Source of the DNA: Duganella sp. CF458 | Lineage (GTDB): Bacteria > Pseudomonadota > Gammaproteobacteria > Burkholderiales > Burkholderiaceae_D | Length of the DNA: 64,000 bases | Reading direction: 5' to 3' | Assembly: GCF_900113115.1 (NCBI RefSeq) | Contig: NZ_FOOF01000006.1 | Span: 1-64,000, forward strand | Shown: in pieces, positions 28,280 to 36,322 of the stretch | Layout: every line of letters begins with the position of its first letter | How positions within the stretch are numbered: the first letter of the stretch is position 1 | Made by a program: the position numbers and the translations under genes | The notes under the pieces: generated by a model | The model's database searches: none | Seen by the model: only the letters and a program-made list of their open reading frames with translations | What the model was told of the DNA's origin: nothing

Positions 28280-29808
28280 CCCGAACCGACGCCCTGCGCC
28301 AATGGCATGAGCTGCAAGTCAGCCAGCTGGAACTTGAGGTCCAGAGTGCCGCCTTGGCGGAGCTCGAGCGTCAGAAACGGGAGGTCGAGCAGGGCCTGCT
28401 GCGCTATGCCGGCCTGTTCGACCAGGGGCCGGTATGCTACCTGGCGCTGGCGCGCGACGGCATGATCGCCGGCGCCAACCGCGCGGCGGCGGCGCTGTTT
28501 GCCGTCCCGCTGCAGGACTTGCCGGGACAGCCGGTGGAGCGCTTCCTGGCGCCGGGCAGCCAGCCCGGGTTGCGGCGCATGCTGGCCGGCCTGGGCGCCG
28601 ACGGCGCCAGCGCGTCCATGGAGGCGCAACTGTTCGAATCCATCGGCGGCGGGCGGGTGCGCATCGAAGCCAGGCTCGATCACGCCGGTGAGGCAATCCG
28701 CATGGTAGTCAGCGATGTGCGCTCGCATGAACAGAACGATGCGGCGCTGCGCCGGGCATTTGCCGTGCTGGACAACCTGGGCGAGGGCGTCGCCGTGGCC
28801 GACGCCGACGGCGCCATCGTGGCCATCAACCCGGCCTTTTCCGCCATCAGCGGCCTGGTAGAGGCGAAGGCCATCGGCAGCGATCTGGCTGCGCTGTGCG
28901 GCGCTGACGCCGCCCTGAATGTGCTGGCGGGCGGCAGCTGGCAGGGTGAATTGAGCGGGCGGCGCCCGGAAGGGGGCGACTACCAGGCCACCCTTTCGCT
29001 GCGCACCATGGCGGGCGCGGACGGCGACGTGGCAGGGGTGGTGGCCGTGCTGTCGGATATCAGCCGCCGCAAGCAGGCTGAATCGGCCTTGCAGGACCTG
29101 CGCCGCAACCTCGAAACACGGGTGGTGCAGCGCACCGCGGAACTGCTGCACGCCAACGGCCAGCTGCGCCAGTTGTCGGCCCATATGGCGGCGGTCAAGG
29201 AAGAGGAACGCAAGCGCATCGCACGCGAAATCCACGATGAACTGGGACAGAACCTGCTGGCCCTGAAGCTGGACATCGCCCAGCTTAACGAACGCATGAG
29301 CGGTCGCCGGACCCGCTTTGCGCGGCGGGTGGGGGCGGCACTGGAGAATATCGACGCCACGCTGCGCAGCGTGCGCGGCATCATGAACGAATTGCGGCCC
29401 TCGGTGCTGGACCTGGGCCTGGCGGCGGCGCTGGAATGGCTGGTGAACGATTTCCGCCACCGCAGCAGCCTGCATTACGAGCTGGCCCTGCCCGGCGAGG
29501 CGGTGCTGGCGGCCATCAATAGCGAAACCAGCCTGGTACTGTTCCGCATCGTGCAGGAGGCGCTGGTCAATGTGCTGCGCCACTCGCGCGCCACCCAGGT
29601 GGCGGTGCGGCTCGGGATGGAGGAGGGCGTGCTGCTGCTGGAGGTGGAAGACAACGGCATCGGCATCGTGCCCGCCTGCCGCGAGCGGCCCGGCTCCTTC
29701 GGCCTGATCGGCATGCAGGAGCGGGTCGATGCCCTGCACGGCAGCTTCTCCTTGAACGAATACGAGCCGGGTGCCGGATGCTGCGTGACGGTACACCTTC
29801 CTTTGTAA
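28276..29808 (+). CDS. PAS-containing NarL-type sensor histidine kinase
   Basis: 510 residues, cytoplasmic. The N-terminus HELQVSQLELEVQSAAL resembles the coiled coil that links CheR hybrids to kinases. Two PAS domains (about 45-150 and 165-275) follow, then a coiled coil, a HisKA_3 dimerisation helix with the phospho-His in RIAREIHDELGQNLLALKL, and a HATPase (VLFRIVQEALVNVLRHS; EVEDNGIGI; GLIGMQERVDALHG). Partners are NarL/LuxR-type response regulators; none is adjacent. Start ATG 28276 overlaps the preceding stop by 4 bp, so it is tied to the CheB/CheR protein. Confidence 0.9.
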   Translation: MTRTDALRQWHELQVSQLELEVQSAALAELERQKREVEQGLLRYAGLFDQGPVCYLALARDGMIAGANRAAAALFAVPLQDLPGQPVERFLAPGSQPGLRRMLAGLGADGASASMEAQLFESIGGGRVRIEARLDHAGEAIRMVVSDVRSHEQNDAALRRAFAVLDNLGEGVAVADADGAIVAINPAFSAISGLVEAKAIGSDLAALCGADAALNVLAGGSWQGELSGRRPEGGDYQATLSLRTMAGADGDVAGVVAVLSDISRRKQAESALQDLRRNLETRVVQRTAELLHANGQLRQLSAHMAAVKEEERKRIAREIHDELGQNLLALKLDIAQLNERMSGRRTRFARRVGAALENIDATLRSVRGIMNELRPSVLDLGLAAALEWLVNDFRHRSSLHYELALPGEAVLAAINSETSLVLFRIVQEALVNVLRHSRATQVAVRLGMEEGVLLLEVEDNGIGIVPACRERPGSFGLIGMQERVDALHGSFSLNEYEPGAGCCVTVHLPL

Positions 29809-29879
29809 ACAAAAGTCAATAGCCCTGAGGCCCCGGAACGCATATACTGCCGGTGCTTTTATACGTTCAGGGGACTGTT

Positions 29880-32024
29880 TTGACTAAAAAACTCGCACTT
29901 TCGGCAGCCATCGTGTCTGCCTTGGCCGCTTTCGCTCCTGCCCAGGCCGACGAAGGCCAGTGGCAGCCGCACCAACTGCCGCAACTGAGGGCCGAACTGA
30001 AACGCATCGGCATCACCATCCCGGCCGAACGCCTGGCCGACCTGTCCAGGCATCCAATGAGCGCCATGGTGTCGCTGGACGGCTGCTCGGCCTCGTTCGT
30101 GTCCCCTGAAGGCCTGGTGGTCACCAACCACCACTGCGCTTACGGCGCCATCCAGCGCAATTCGACCGCCGAAAAGAATTACATCGCCAACGGCTTCCTG
30201 GCCAAGACCCGCGCCGAAGAACTGCCGGGCGGCCCGACCACCCGCGTCTACGTGACCGACAAGGTGGAAAACGTGACCGAGCGCGTGAACGGCGGCCTGG
30301 ACAAGCTGGCCGGCAAGGACCGCCACGCCGAGGTGAAGAAACGCATCAAGGCGCTGATCGCCGACTGCGAGACCGACAAGAACTACCGCTGCTCCGTGCC
30401 AGCCTTCCATCGCGGCGCGGAGTACTACCGCATCCGCCAGATGATGATCAAGGACGTGCGCCTGGTGTATGCGCCGCCTGAAGCCATCGGCAACTACGGC
30501 GGCGACATCGACAACTACGAGTGGCCGCGCCACACCGGCGACTATTCCTTCCTGCGCGCCTATGTCGGCAAGGATGGCAAGCCGGCCGACCCGTCGCCGG
30601 ACAACGTGCCGTACAAGTCGAAGGACTTCCTGGTGGTTTCCGCCGAAGGCCTGAAGAACGGCGATCCTATCCTGCTGGCCGGTTACCCTGGCCGCACCAG
30701 CCGCTACAAGCTGCCGGTCGAAATCCGCTATGCGCGCGACCTGAGCTACCCGCTGATGGTGGCCGACTACCAGGCCGACCTCGACGCGATTGCCGCCGCC
30801 ACCAAGGGCAAGGAAAACGACGTGGTGCGCTATGCCAGCGTGGTCAAGTCGATCAACAACCGCATGAAGAAAACCCAGGGCCTGCTGGACGGCTTCGCGC
30901 GCAAGGACCTGGCTGCCATCAAGGACAAGCAGGACGCGGAATTCCGTACCTGGTACGGCAAGCAGGCCAGCTCCTCGCCGGCCATGCTGGCCGAACTGGA
31001 CGCCGCCATCGCGGCTGAAATGGACCTGGGCGACGATGAATTCGCCTACGGCGTGGCGACCTACAGCGACCTGCTGAAATCCGCGCGCACCCTGTACCGC
31101 CTGGCGCTGGAAAAGCAGAAGGCCGATGCCGACCGCGAACCGGGCTTCCAGGAGCGTGACCTGGCCAACATCAAGGCGCGCCTGACCCGCCTGGAGCAAT
31201 CGCTGGTGCCGTCAGTCGACCAGGCCCGCTACGTCGCCGGCCTGCAGCGCTACGTCAAGCTGCCGACCAAGGCCCATCCGCAGTGGCTGGACAACCTGAC
31301 CCCGGCCCTGGCCGACGTGCCTGGCATGTACCAGAAGACCGGCCTGGCCGACACCGCCACCCGCCTGGCCTGGATGGACAAGGCGCCGGCCGATTTCGAG
31401 CAGTCGACCGATCCGTTCATCAAGCTGGCGGTGCGCATGCATGGCGTGGCGATGACACTGGAAGAGCGCCGCAAGGAAGTGGACGGCAACCTGGAAAAGA
31501 TCATCCCGCAGTACATGGGCGCTGTGATCGCGTGGAAGAAGTCGCAGGGCAAGCCGGTCTACCCGGACGCCAACTCCACCCTGCGCGTGACCTACGGTAC
31601 CGTGTCGGCTTATGCGGGCCGCGACGGCATCACCAAAGGCCCGTTCACCACGGTGGAGGGCATCCTCGAGAAGCACACCGGCAAGGAGCCATTCGATGCG
31701 CCGCAAGCACTGATCGATGCGGTCAAGGCCAAGCGCTACGGGCAGTTCAAGGATTCGGTGCTGGGTACCGTGCCGGTCGACTTCCTGTCCTCGGCTGATA
31801 CCACCGGCGGCAATTCCGGCTCCGCGGTCGTCAACAAGCGCGGCGAACTGGTTGGCCTGAACTTCGACTCCACGTACGAGTCCATCACCAAGGACTGGTA
31901 CTTCGACCGCGACATCACGCGTGCCATCCACCTGGACGTGCGCTACATGCTGTGGGTAATGAAGGAGGTTGACCACGCGGACAACCTGCTGAAGGAAATG
32001 ACCATCAAGTATCCGCAGAAGTAA
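29880..32024 (+). CDS. S46-family dipeptidyl-peptidase (DPP7/DPP11 type)
   Basis: 714 residues from TTG 29880 (AGGGG upstream), which opens a signal peptide (MTKKLALSAAIVSALAAFAPAQA); GTG 29853 would spoil it. The chymotrypsin-like triad is visible: His85 in VVTNHHCAYG, Asp in GGDIDNYEWPRHTGD and Ser in TTGGNSGSAVV. The large helical insertion typical of S46 lies between. These periplasmic enzymes remove dipeptides from peptide N-termini. The residue that sets specificity (Gly in DPP7, Arg in DPP11) seems to be Ser here, in LNFDSTYES. Confidence 0.92.
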   Translation: MTKKLALSAAIVSALAAFAPAQADEGQWQPHQLPQLRAELKRIGITIPAERLADLSRHPMSAMVSLDGCSASFVSPEGLVVTNHHCAYGAIQRNSTAEKNYIANGFLAKTRAEELPGGPTTRVYVTDKVENVTERVNGGLDKLAGKDRHAEVKKRIKALIADCETDKNYRCSVPAFHRGAEYYRIRQMMIKDVRLVYAPPEAIGNYGGDIDNYEWPRHTGDYSFLRAYVGKDGKPADPSPDNVPYKSKDFLVVSAEGLKNGDPILLAGYPGRTSRYKLPVEIRYARDLSYPLMVADYQADLDAIAAATKGKENDVVRYASVVKSINNRMKKTQGLLDGFARKDLAAIKDKQDAEFRTWYGKQASSSPAMLAELDAAIAAEMDLGDDEFAYGVATYSDLLKSARTLYRLALEKQKADADREPGFQERDLANIKARLTRLEQSLVPSVDQARYVAGLQRYVKLPTKAHPQWLDNLTPALADVPGMYQKTGLADTATRLAWMDKAPADFEQSTDPFIKLAVRMHGVAMTLEERRKEVDGNLEKIIPQYMGAVIAWKKSQGKPVYPDANSTLRVTYGTVSAYAGRDGITKGPFTTVEGILEKHTGKEPFDAPQALIDAVKAKRYGQFKDSVLGTVPVDFLSSADTTGGNSGSAVVNKRGELVGLNFDSTYESITKDWYFDRDITRAIHLDVRYMLWVMKEVDHADNLLKEMTIKYPQK

Positions 32025-32034
32025 GCGGAAAAAA

Positions 32035-32060
32035 AGGGGCTCCTGGTGAGCCCCTTCTCG
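32035..32060. terminator. Terminator hairpin after the S46 peptidase
   Basis: AGGGGCTC (32035-32042) pairs with GAGCCCCT (32048-32055) around CTGGT. An A run precedes it and TTCTCGTT follows, so it can act in the plus direction and weakly in the reverse. It sits 11 bp past the stop. Confidence 0.75.
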
Positions 32061-32073
32061 TTATGGGGCAAAA

Positions 32074-32133
32074 CTCTTAAACGCTCTTAAGCGCTCTTAT
32101 TTCCTCTTGTTCGCTCTTGTTTGCTCTTAAATT
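32074..32133. repeat. Six phased 10-bp direct repeats (CTCTT core) upstream of pnuC-like gene
   Basis: Six consecutive 10-bp units each begin with CTCTT: ctcttaaacg, ctcttaagcg, ctcttatttc, ctcttgttcg, ctcttgtttg, ctcttaaatt. The core is invariant and the other five bases vary, so the period equals one DNA helical turn and is not a simple copied satellite. The array lies 34 bp upstream of the candidate -35 box of the next gene, where an activator would sit. It could also be a mutable VNTR. Confidence 0.85.
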
Positions 32134-32166
32134 GAGGCGTTTTCTTGCACAGGGTCACCTCCCGTT

Positions 32167-32196
32167 TTGGTCGCCGCTTCCCGCTCATGGCATAAT
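32167..32196 (+). promoter_or_regulatory. Candidate sigma-70 promoter of the pnuC-like operon
   Basis: TTGGTC at 32167-32172 and CATAAT at 32191-32196, separated by 18 bp, lie 25 bp upstream of the ATG at 32221. The -35 is poor, which fits a need for an activator bound at the phased repeats further upstream. Confidence 0.4.
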
Positions 32197-32220
32197 CCCG
32201 CCTCACCCAAACGCAATCAC

Positions 32221-32835
32221 ATGAACGAAACCATTTCCCTGTTCGGCCTCGCCAACACCACTCCGCTTGAGCTGGTGTCATTTGTGCTTGCCGTCCTGAC
32301 CGTCTGGCTGAACATCCGCCAGAACCACTGGGCATGGCTGTTCGCCATCCTGTCGTCGGCGACCTACGGTGTGGTGTTCTTTGGCGCCAAGCTGTATGGC
32401 GACATGGCGCTGCAGGGCGTGTTCATGACGGTGTCGTTCTGGGGTTGGTACCAATGGCTGCACGGGAACCAGGGCAAGGAGCTGGCCGTGTCGACGCTCA
32501 GTGCGCGCGGGCGCGTGTGGTCCGGCGTGGCCTGGCTGGCGGGCTTTGGCCTCCTGGCCTGGTTCCTGCGCCGTTATACCGACACCGACGTGCCGAACGC
32601 CGACGCCTTCCTGACTGCCGGCAGCCTGGTGGGACAAGCCCTGCTGTCGCGCAAGAAGATCGAAAACTGGCACGTCTGGATCATCGTCGACGTGCTGTAC
32701 GTCGCCTTGTATGTCCACAAAGGCTTGATGCTGACGGCCGTCCTGTACGGCATGTTCGTGGCGATGGCGGTTGCCGGCCTGCTGGCCTGGCAGGGCAGCA
32801 GCGACGAACCGGAAGAAGCAGTCGTCTGGAAATGA
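32221..32835 (+). CDS. pnuC: PnuC-like vitamin transporter (nicotinamide riboside or thiamine)
   Basis: 204 residues from ATG 32221, with about seven membrane helices. PnuC family marks are WAWLFAILSSATYGVVFFGA, VSFWGWYQWLHG (the W-x-x-W substrate site) and KIENWHVWIIVDVLYVALYV. These proteins are facilitators that depend on trapping by a cytoplasmic kinase. Classical PnuC takes nicotinamide riboside; the close relative PnuT takes thiamine. A NadR-like kinase gene overlaps its stop, and a TPP-riboswitch-controlled receptor converges on the operon, so PnuT is a serious alternative. Confidence 0.85.
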   Translation: MNETISLFGLANTTPLELVSFVLAVLTVWLNIRQNHWAWLFAILSSATYGVVFFGAKLYGDMALQGVFMTVSFWGWYQWLHGNQGKELAVSTLSARGRVWSGVAWLAGFGLLAWFLRRYTDTDVPNADAFLTAGSLVGQALLSRKKIENWHVWIIVDVLYVALYVHKGLMLTAVLYGMFVAMAVAGLLAWQGSSDEPEEAVVWK

Positions 32836-33347
32836 AGCAGCCATACCGCGTCGGCATCGTCGGCGCCGCAGCCTCCGGCAAGACCACGCTGGCGCAAGCG
32901 CTGGCAGAGCGCTACGGCGCCATCTGGGTGCCCGAATACCTGCGCGAGTTCTGCGACACGCGCCAAAGCGTTCCCGTATCGACCGACCAGTTCCACATCG
33001 CCACCACCCAGGTGGCACGGGAAGACGCACTGGCCGCGCAAGGCGGGCGCTTCCTGTTCTGCGACACCACGCCGTTGATGACGGCGGTCTACAGCATCCA
33101 CTACTTCGGCGGCATCGACGAGCAGCTCGAAAGCCTCGCTTCGTCGCGCCAATACGACATTACCCTGGTCTGCAAGCCGGAATTTGCATGGATACCCGAC
33201 GGCCTTCATCACGAAGAGGAAGATGTCAGCGGTATTATTGACTCGATCCTGCTCGACCAGCTGGCCCGGCGCGGCGTACCTTACACGCGCATCTCGGGCG
33301 ACCTCGAAGAGCGCCTGAAGCAAGTAGGTCGACTCCTGGGAGGTTGA
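32832..33347 (+). CDS. NadR-type ATPase/kinase (ribosylnicotinamide kinase homologue)
   Basis: 171 residues, a stand-alone version of the NadR kinase domain without the HTH or adenylyltransferase parts. The P-loop is GIVGAAASGKTTLAQALAE; then YGAIWVPEYLREFC, a Walker-B-like FLFCDTTPLMTAVYS and a lid LVCKPEFAWIPDG. It probably phosphorylates the vitamin brought in by the PnuC-like protein and so traps it. The phosphate acceptor may be nicotinamide riboside or, from context, thiamine. Start ATG 32832 overlaps the transporter stop by 4 bp. Confidence 0.8.
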   Translation: MKQPYRVGIVGAAASGKTTLAQALAERYGAIWVPEYLREFCDTRQSVPVSTDQFHIATTQVAREDALAAQGGRFLFCDTTPLMTAVYSIHYFGGIDEQLESLASSRQYDITLVCKPEFAWIPDGLHHEEEDVSGIIDSILLDQLARRGVPYTRISGDLEERLKQVGRLLGG

Positions 33348-33350
33348 AGC

Positions 33351-34055
33351 ATGAAAGAACTGCTCGCGTTGGCCGCCATGCTCCCCTTGGCGGCGTTTGG
33401 CGAGACCGGTTATTACGTGGTCACCACCTACGATGTGGAAGGCCAGGCTTCAATCGACTACAAGTACTGGAATGCCCACTACAAGAACTCACGCAACGTG
33501 GCCAGCCCCGAAATCGGCATCGGCTACGGTATCACTTCGCGCTGGTACACCGAGCTGTCCACCCAGTGGATCCAGTTCAACGGCCGGCACACGCGCAATA
33601 CCGGCATCGAATGGCAGAACGACTTCCTGCTGACGCAGGGGCAATATGATGTGGACGTGGCGCTGCATACCCTGGTGGAGCGCTCACGGCGCCGTGAGGA
33701 TGGTTACGCCGTCGAAATCGGTCCGGTGCTGCAGGCGCAGTTTTGGCGAACCCAGTTGAATTTCAATCTGTTCTTCCAGCGCGAAATGGACAACGGAGAG
33801 AAAAATGAAACTGAACTGGCCTACCAGTGGCAGGTCAAGCAGCGGTGGAAAAGCTGGTTTTCGCCAGGCCTGCAAGGCTTTGGCGAAGTAGGGAAGTGGA
33901 ATGACTGGCTGCCGTCGAAGAAGCAATCGCACCGGGCCGGCCCGGCCTTCTTCGGCGAAGCAGGCCACTTCAAATACGAAGCAGCCTACCTGTTCGGCAA
34001 GAACTCGGGACGCGCAGCGAATTCTTTCTCGATGCGCGCCCGGTACATCTTTTAG
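33351..34055 (+). CDS. Outer-membrane beta-barrel-like protein in the vitamin operon
   Basis: 234 residues with a short signal sequence (MKELLALAAMLPLAAFG). The mature chain has alternating aromatic strands (SPEIGIGYGITSRWYTELST, LNFNLFFQREMDNGEKNETE, ELAYQWQVKQRWKSWFSPGL) and ends in Phe (SMRARYIF), the usual barrel C-terminal signature. No named family recognised. It starts 4 bp after the kinase stop, so it belongs to the same operon. It could form a diffusion pore for the vitamin. Its stop overlaps the stop of the convergent TonB receptor. Confidence 0.7.
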   Translation: MKELLALAAMLPLAAFGETGYYVVTTYDVEGQASIDYKYWNAHYKNSRNVASPEIGIGYGITSRWYTELSTQWIQFNGRHTRNTGIEWQNDFLLTQGQYDVDVALHTLVERSRRREDGYAVEIGPVLQAQFWRTQLNFNLFFQREMDNGEKNETELAYQWQVKQRWKSWFSPGLQGFGEVGKWNDWLPSKKQSHRAGPAFFGEAGHFKYEAAYLFGKNSGRAANSFSMRARYIF

Positions 34056-36142
34056 AACTCCACCTGCGCGGAGAGGTGGAAGGTGCGCGGCGAACCTGGG
34101 AACAGGTAGCCGCCCAGATCCGGCGTCACGTCGCGCCAGTAGAACTTGTCGAAGGCATTCTTCACCTGCGCGCGCAGGATCACGGCCGAGCCGCCCACGC
34201 GGGTCGCATACGAACCGCCCAGGTTTACCACATGGTAGGACGGCACCATGGTTTTGTTCTCCTGGTCGAATGCCTTCTTGCCGGCGAACTGCCAGTTCGC
34301 GTTCAGCTTCAGGCCTGGCACATCGGTCACAGCGTAATCGGCCCACACGGTCGACTTGAAGTTCGGCACGTTGGTCACGCGTTTGCCGTCCAGGCCCACC
34401 AGGCCGGTACCTGCCTGCTCGGTATGGATCGCCGCCATGGAAGCACCCAGCAACAGCTCGCGCGTCACCTTGCCCTGCGCCGAAAACTCCACGCCGCGAT
34501 GGCGGTCCTGGCCGTTACGCACAAAGGTATTTGACGTCGCGTCGGTGAACTCCAGGCCCTGGTCGATCTGGTACAGCGCGGTCGACAGGGTGACGCCGTT
34601 GATTTCAGCCTTCGCGCCCAGTTCCACCTGCTTCGATTTACCCGGCGCCAGCGCGCGTGCCTCATTGGTGGTGCCGATCGGCGCCACGCTGCCGTATTGC
34701 AGGCCTTGTGCGTAGTTCGCGTAGTAGGACAGCTTGGCGGACGGGCTGAATACCAGCGCCACATTCGGCAGCCAGAAGTTCTTGCGAACAGGCGCAACTT
34801 CCACCTCATTGCGGCGCAGGGACGCATAGCGCACGCCGGTATGCAGCGCCAGTTGGTCGGTCAGGCCGAGAATGTCCTGCACGAAGGCGGAGCGCTCATG
34901 ATCGTTGCGGCGCTCGGAAACCGGGCCGACTTGCTTGTCCGTCAGCGGCACCGCCACCGGGCGATAGATGTTGCTCACACCGGCGTACTCATACACGTAA
35001 TCGCCCCAGCGCTCCCGGTTGCTGAAGAAGGACAGGCCGGCAGCCAGCTCATGGCGAATCGAACCGGTCGCAAAGCGGCCATTCAACAGCGCCTTGGCGG
35101 ACAACGGTTTTTTCTCCTCACCCAGGCTGCGATAGTCGTACACGTCGTAATCGCCGTTGGCGCAGAAGCCTGGCCACAGCGACTCGCTGGAGCAGCCGTA
35201 AGGGAAGGCGGTATAGTCATCGCGCTTGAAACGGTGCTGGTTGGCGCTCAGGGTGGCCTTCCAATCAGCCGAAAGCTGGTACTGGAAGTTCACGCCGATG
35301 TTGCTGGACTCGGTTTCCACCGGCTTGGCCCAAGGCTGGTCGTTCAGGAAGGTTGCTGCATCGACCACCGGCAGGCTGGCGCCGCCGATCAGCTGGAAGC
35401 CAGGCGCCGATTTCTGCGATTTCTTCTGGTAGTCGGCGTCGAACTGCAGCAGCGCCTGTGGGCTGATGCGGAAATCGAACGCTCCGGAAACGAAGCTGCG
35501 GTGGCCGTCAGCGCCCTTGACGATGGAACGCATGTGCTCACCGGCAGCGTTGATGCGGTAGCCGAAGCGGTTGTCTTCGAAACGGCCGCCCAGGTCCACG
35601 CTACCGAGCGCCGAACCGCGCTCGCTCACGGAAAACAGGACGGAACGCAGCTTGTTGTCGGTCGGGCGCTTGGTCACGTAATTGACTACGCCGCCCGGCG
35701 CAGTGACGCCGTACTGCAGGCCGGCCAGGCCGCGCAACACCTCGATGCTTTCCTTGTTCTCCAGCGGGATCTGGGCGTCGCCGGAAATCGCATGGCCGTC
35801 CTTGCGGTAGGAGTTGGCGTTATTCAGCTTGAAGCCGCGGATCGAGAACTGCTCGGCGTAGCCAACCGCGTTGTAGGCATCGCCGATGCTGGCGTCGAAT
35901 TTGACGGCGTCGGTCGTGTTGAGGATGCCCAGTTCCTGGATCTGTTCGCGCGTCAGCACGCTGACGGAAGCGGGAGTCTGCAGCAACGGCTGTTCGCTGA
36001 AACCGGCCACGGAGGCGCGTTCAGCGGCAATGCGATTGGCGGAGATGACCACTTCGGTCATTTTCTGGTCCTGCGCGAAAGCGGCAGGGGCGAAGGCGGA
36101 AGCGACGGCCAGTGCGGCCAAAGTGAGGCGATTGCTGTTCAT
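34052..36142 (-). CDS. TonB-dependent receptor under TPP riboswitch control
   Basis: 696 residues from ATG 36142, with a signal peptide (LTLAALAVASAFAPAAFAQ). The plug domain (about 30-160) shows TPASVSVLTREQIQELGI, YAEQFSIRGFKLNN and ESIEVLRGLAGLQYGVTAPGG; the barrel ends FPGSPRTFHLSAQVEF. The sequence resembles siderophore receptors (FhuE/FpvA type) without an N-terminal signalling domain. The leader carries a TPP riboswitch, so the ligand is more likely thiamine, a phosphate ester or a precursor, with energy from TonB-ExbBD. It is convergent with the PnuC-like operon. Confidence 0.88.
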   Translation of the reverse strand: MNSNRLTLAALAVASAFAPAAFAQDQKMTEVVISANRIAAERASVAGFSEQPLLQTPASVSVLTREQIQELGILNTTDAVKFDASIGDAYNAVGYAEQFSIRGFKLNNANSYRKDGHAISGDAQIPLENKESIEVLRGLAGLQYGVTAPGGVVNYVTKRPTDNKLRSVLFSVSERGSALGSVDLGGRFEDNRFGYRINAAGEHMRSIVKGADGHRSFVSGAFDFRISPQALLQFDADYQKKSQKSAPGFQLIGGASLPVVDAATFLNDQPWAKPVETESSNIGVNFQYQLSADWKATLSANQHRFKRDDYTAFPYGCSSESLWPGFCANGDYDVYDYRSLGEEKKPLSAKALLNGRFATGSIRHELAAGLSFFSNRERWGDYVYEYAGVSNIYRPVAVPLTDKQVGPVSERRNDHERSAFVQDILGLTDQLALHTGVRYASLRRNEVEVAPVRKNFWLPNVALVFSPSAKLSYYANYAQGLQYGSVAPIGTTNEARALAPGKSKQVELGAKAEINGVTLSTALYQIDQGLEFTDATSNTFVRNGQDRHRGVEFSAQGKVTRELLLGASMAAIHTEQAGTGLVGLDGKRVTNVPNFKSTVWADYAVTDVPGLKLNANWQFAGKKAFDQENKTMVPSYHVVNLGGSYATRVGGSAVILRAQVKNAFDKFYWRDVTPDLGGYLFPGSPRTFHLSAQVEF

Positions 36143-36230
36143 GATTGTGCTCTTGCTGTACGTTATGCGCCAGCGGGAGAGCACGAGGGGTGAGAGCGGG
36201 GCCCGCAGCTGCGGACCATCAACCATCTAC

Positions 36231-36306
36231 GCTTTCCTTCGCTGGCATTATCCAGATCAGGTTCGGAGGGTATTTCTCACCCCGCGCACATGCGCGAGGA
36301 CCCCTA
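36231..36306 (-). ncRNA. TPP riboswitch (THI element)
   Basis: Read on the minus strand, the leader begins AGGGGTCC, passes a variable hairpin (CGCGCATGTGCG), and carries the invariant GGGGTGAGAAATACCC, then GAACCTGATCTGGATAATGC and CAGCGAAGG. These are the pyrimidine- and pyrophosphate-sensor helices of the TPP aptamer. It lies 89 bp upstream of the TonB receptor ATG. Downstream, CCGCAGCTGCGG (36205-36216 region) can fold but no U run follows, so control is probably translational or Rho-dependent. When TPP is plentiful, the receptor should be off. Confidence 0.95.
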
Positions 36307-36322
36307 GCGAGGCGGTATTGTA

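Noticed and set aside
36205..36216. CCGCAGCTGCGG palindrome as a riboswitch terminator
   Set aside because: It follows the TPP aptamer but no U run is seen, so a transcription terminator cannot be claimed; noted in the riboswitch entry.
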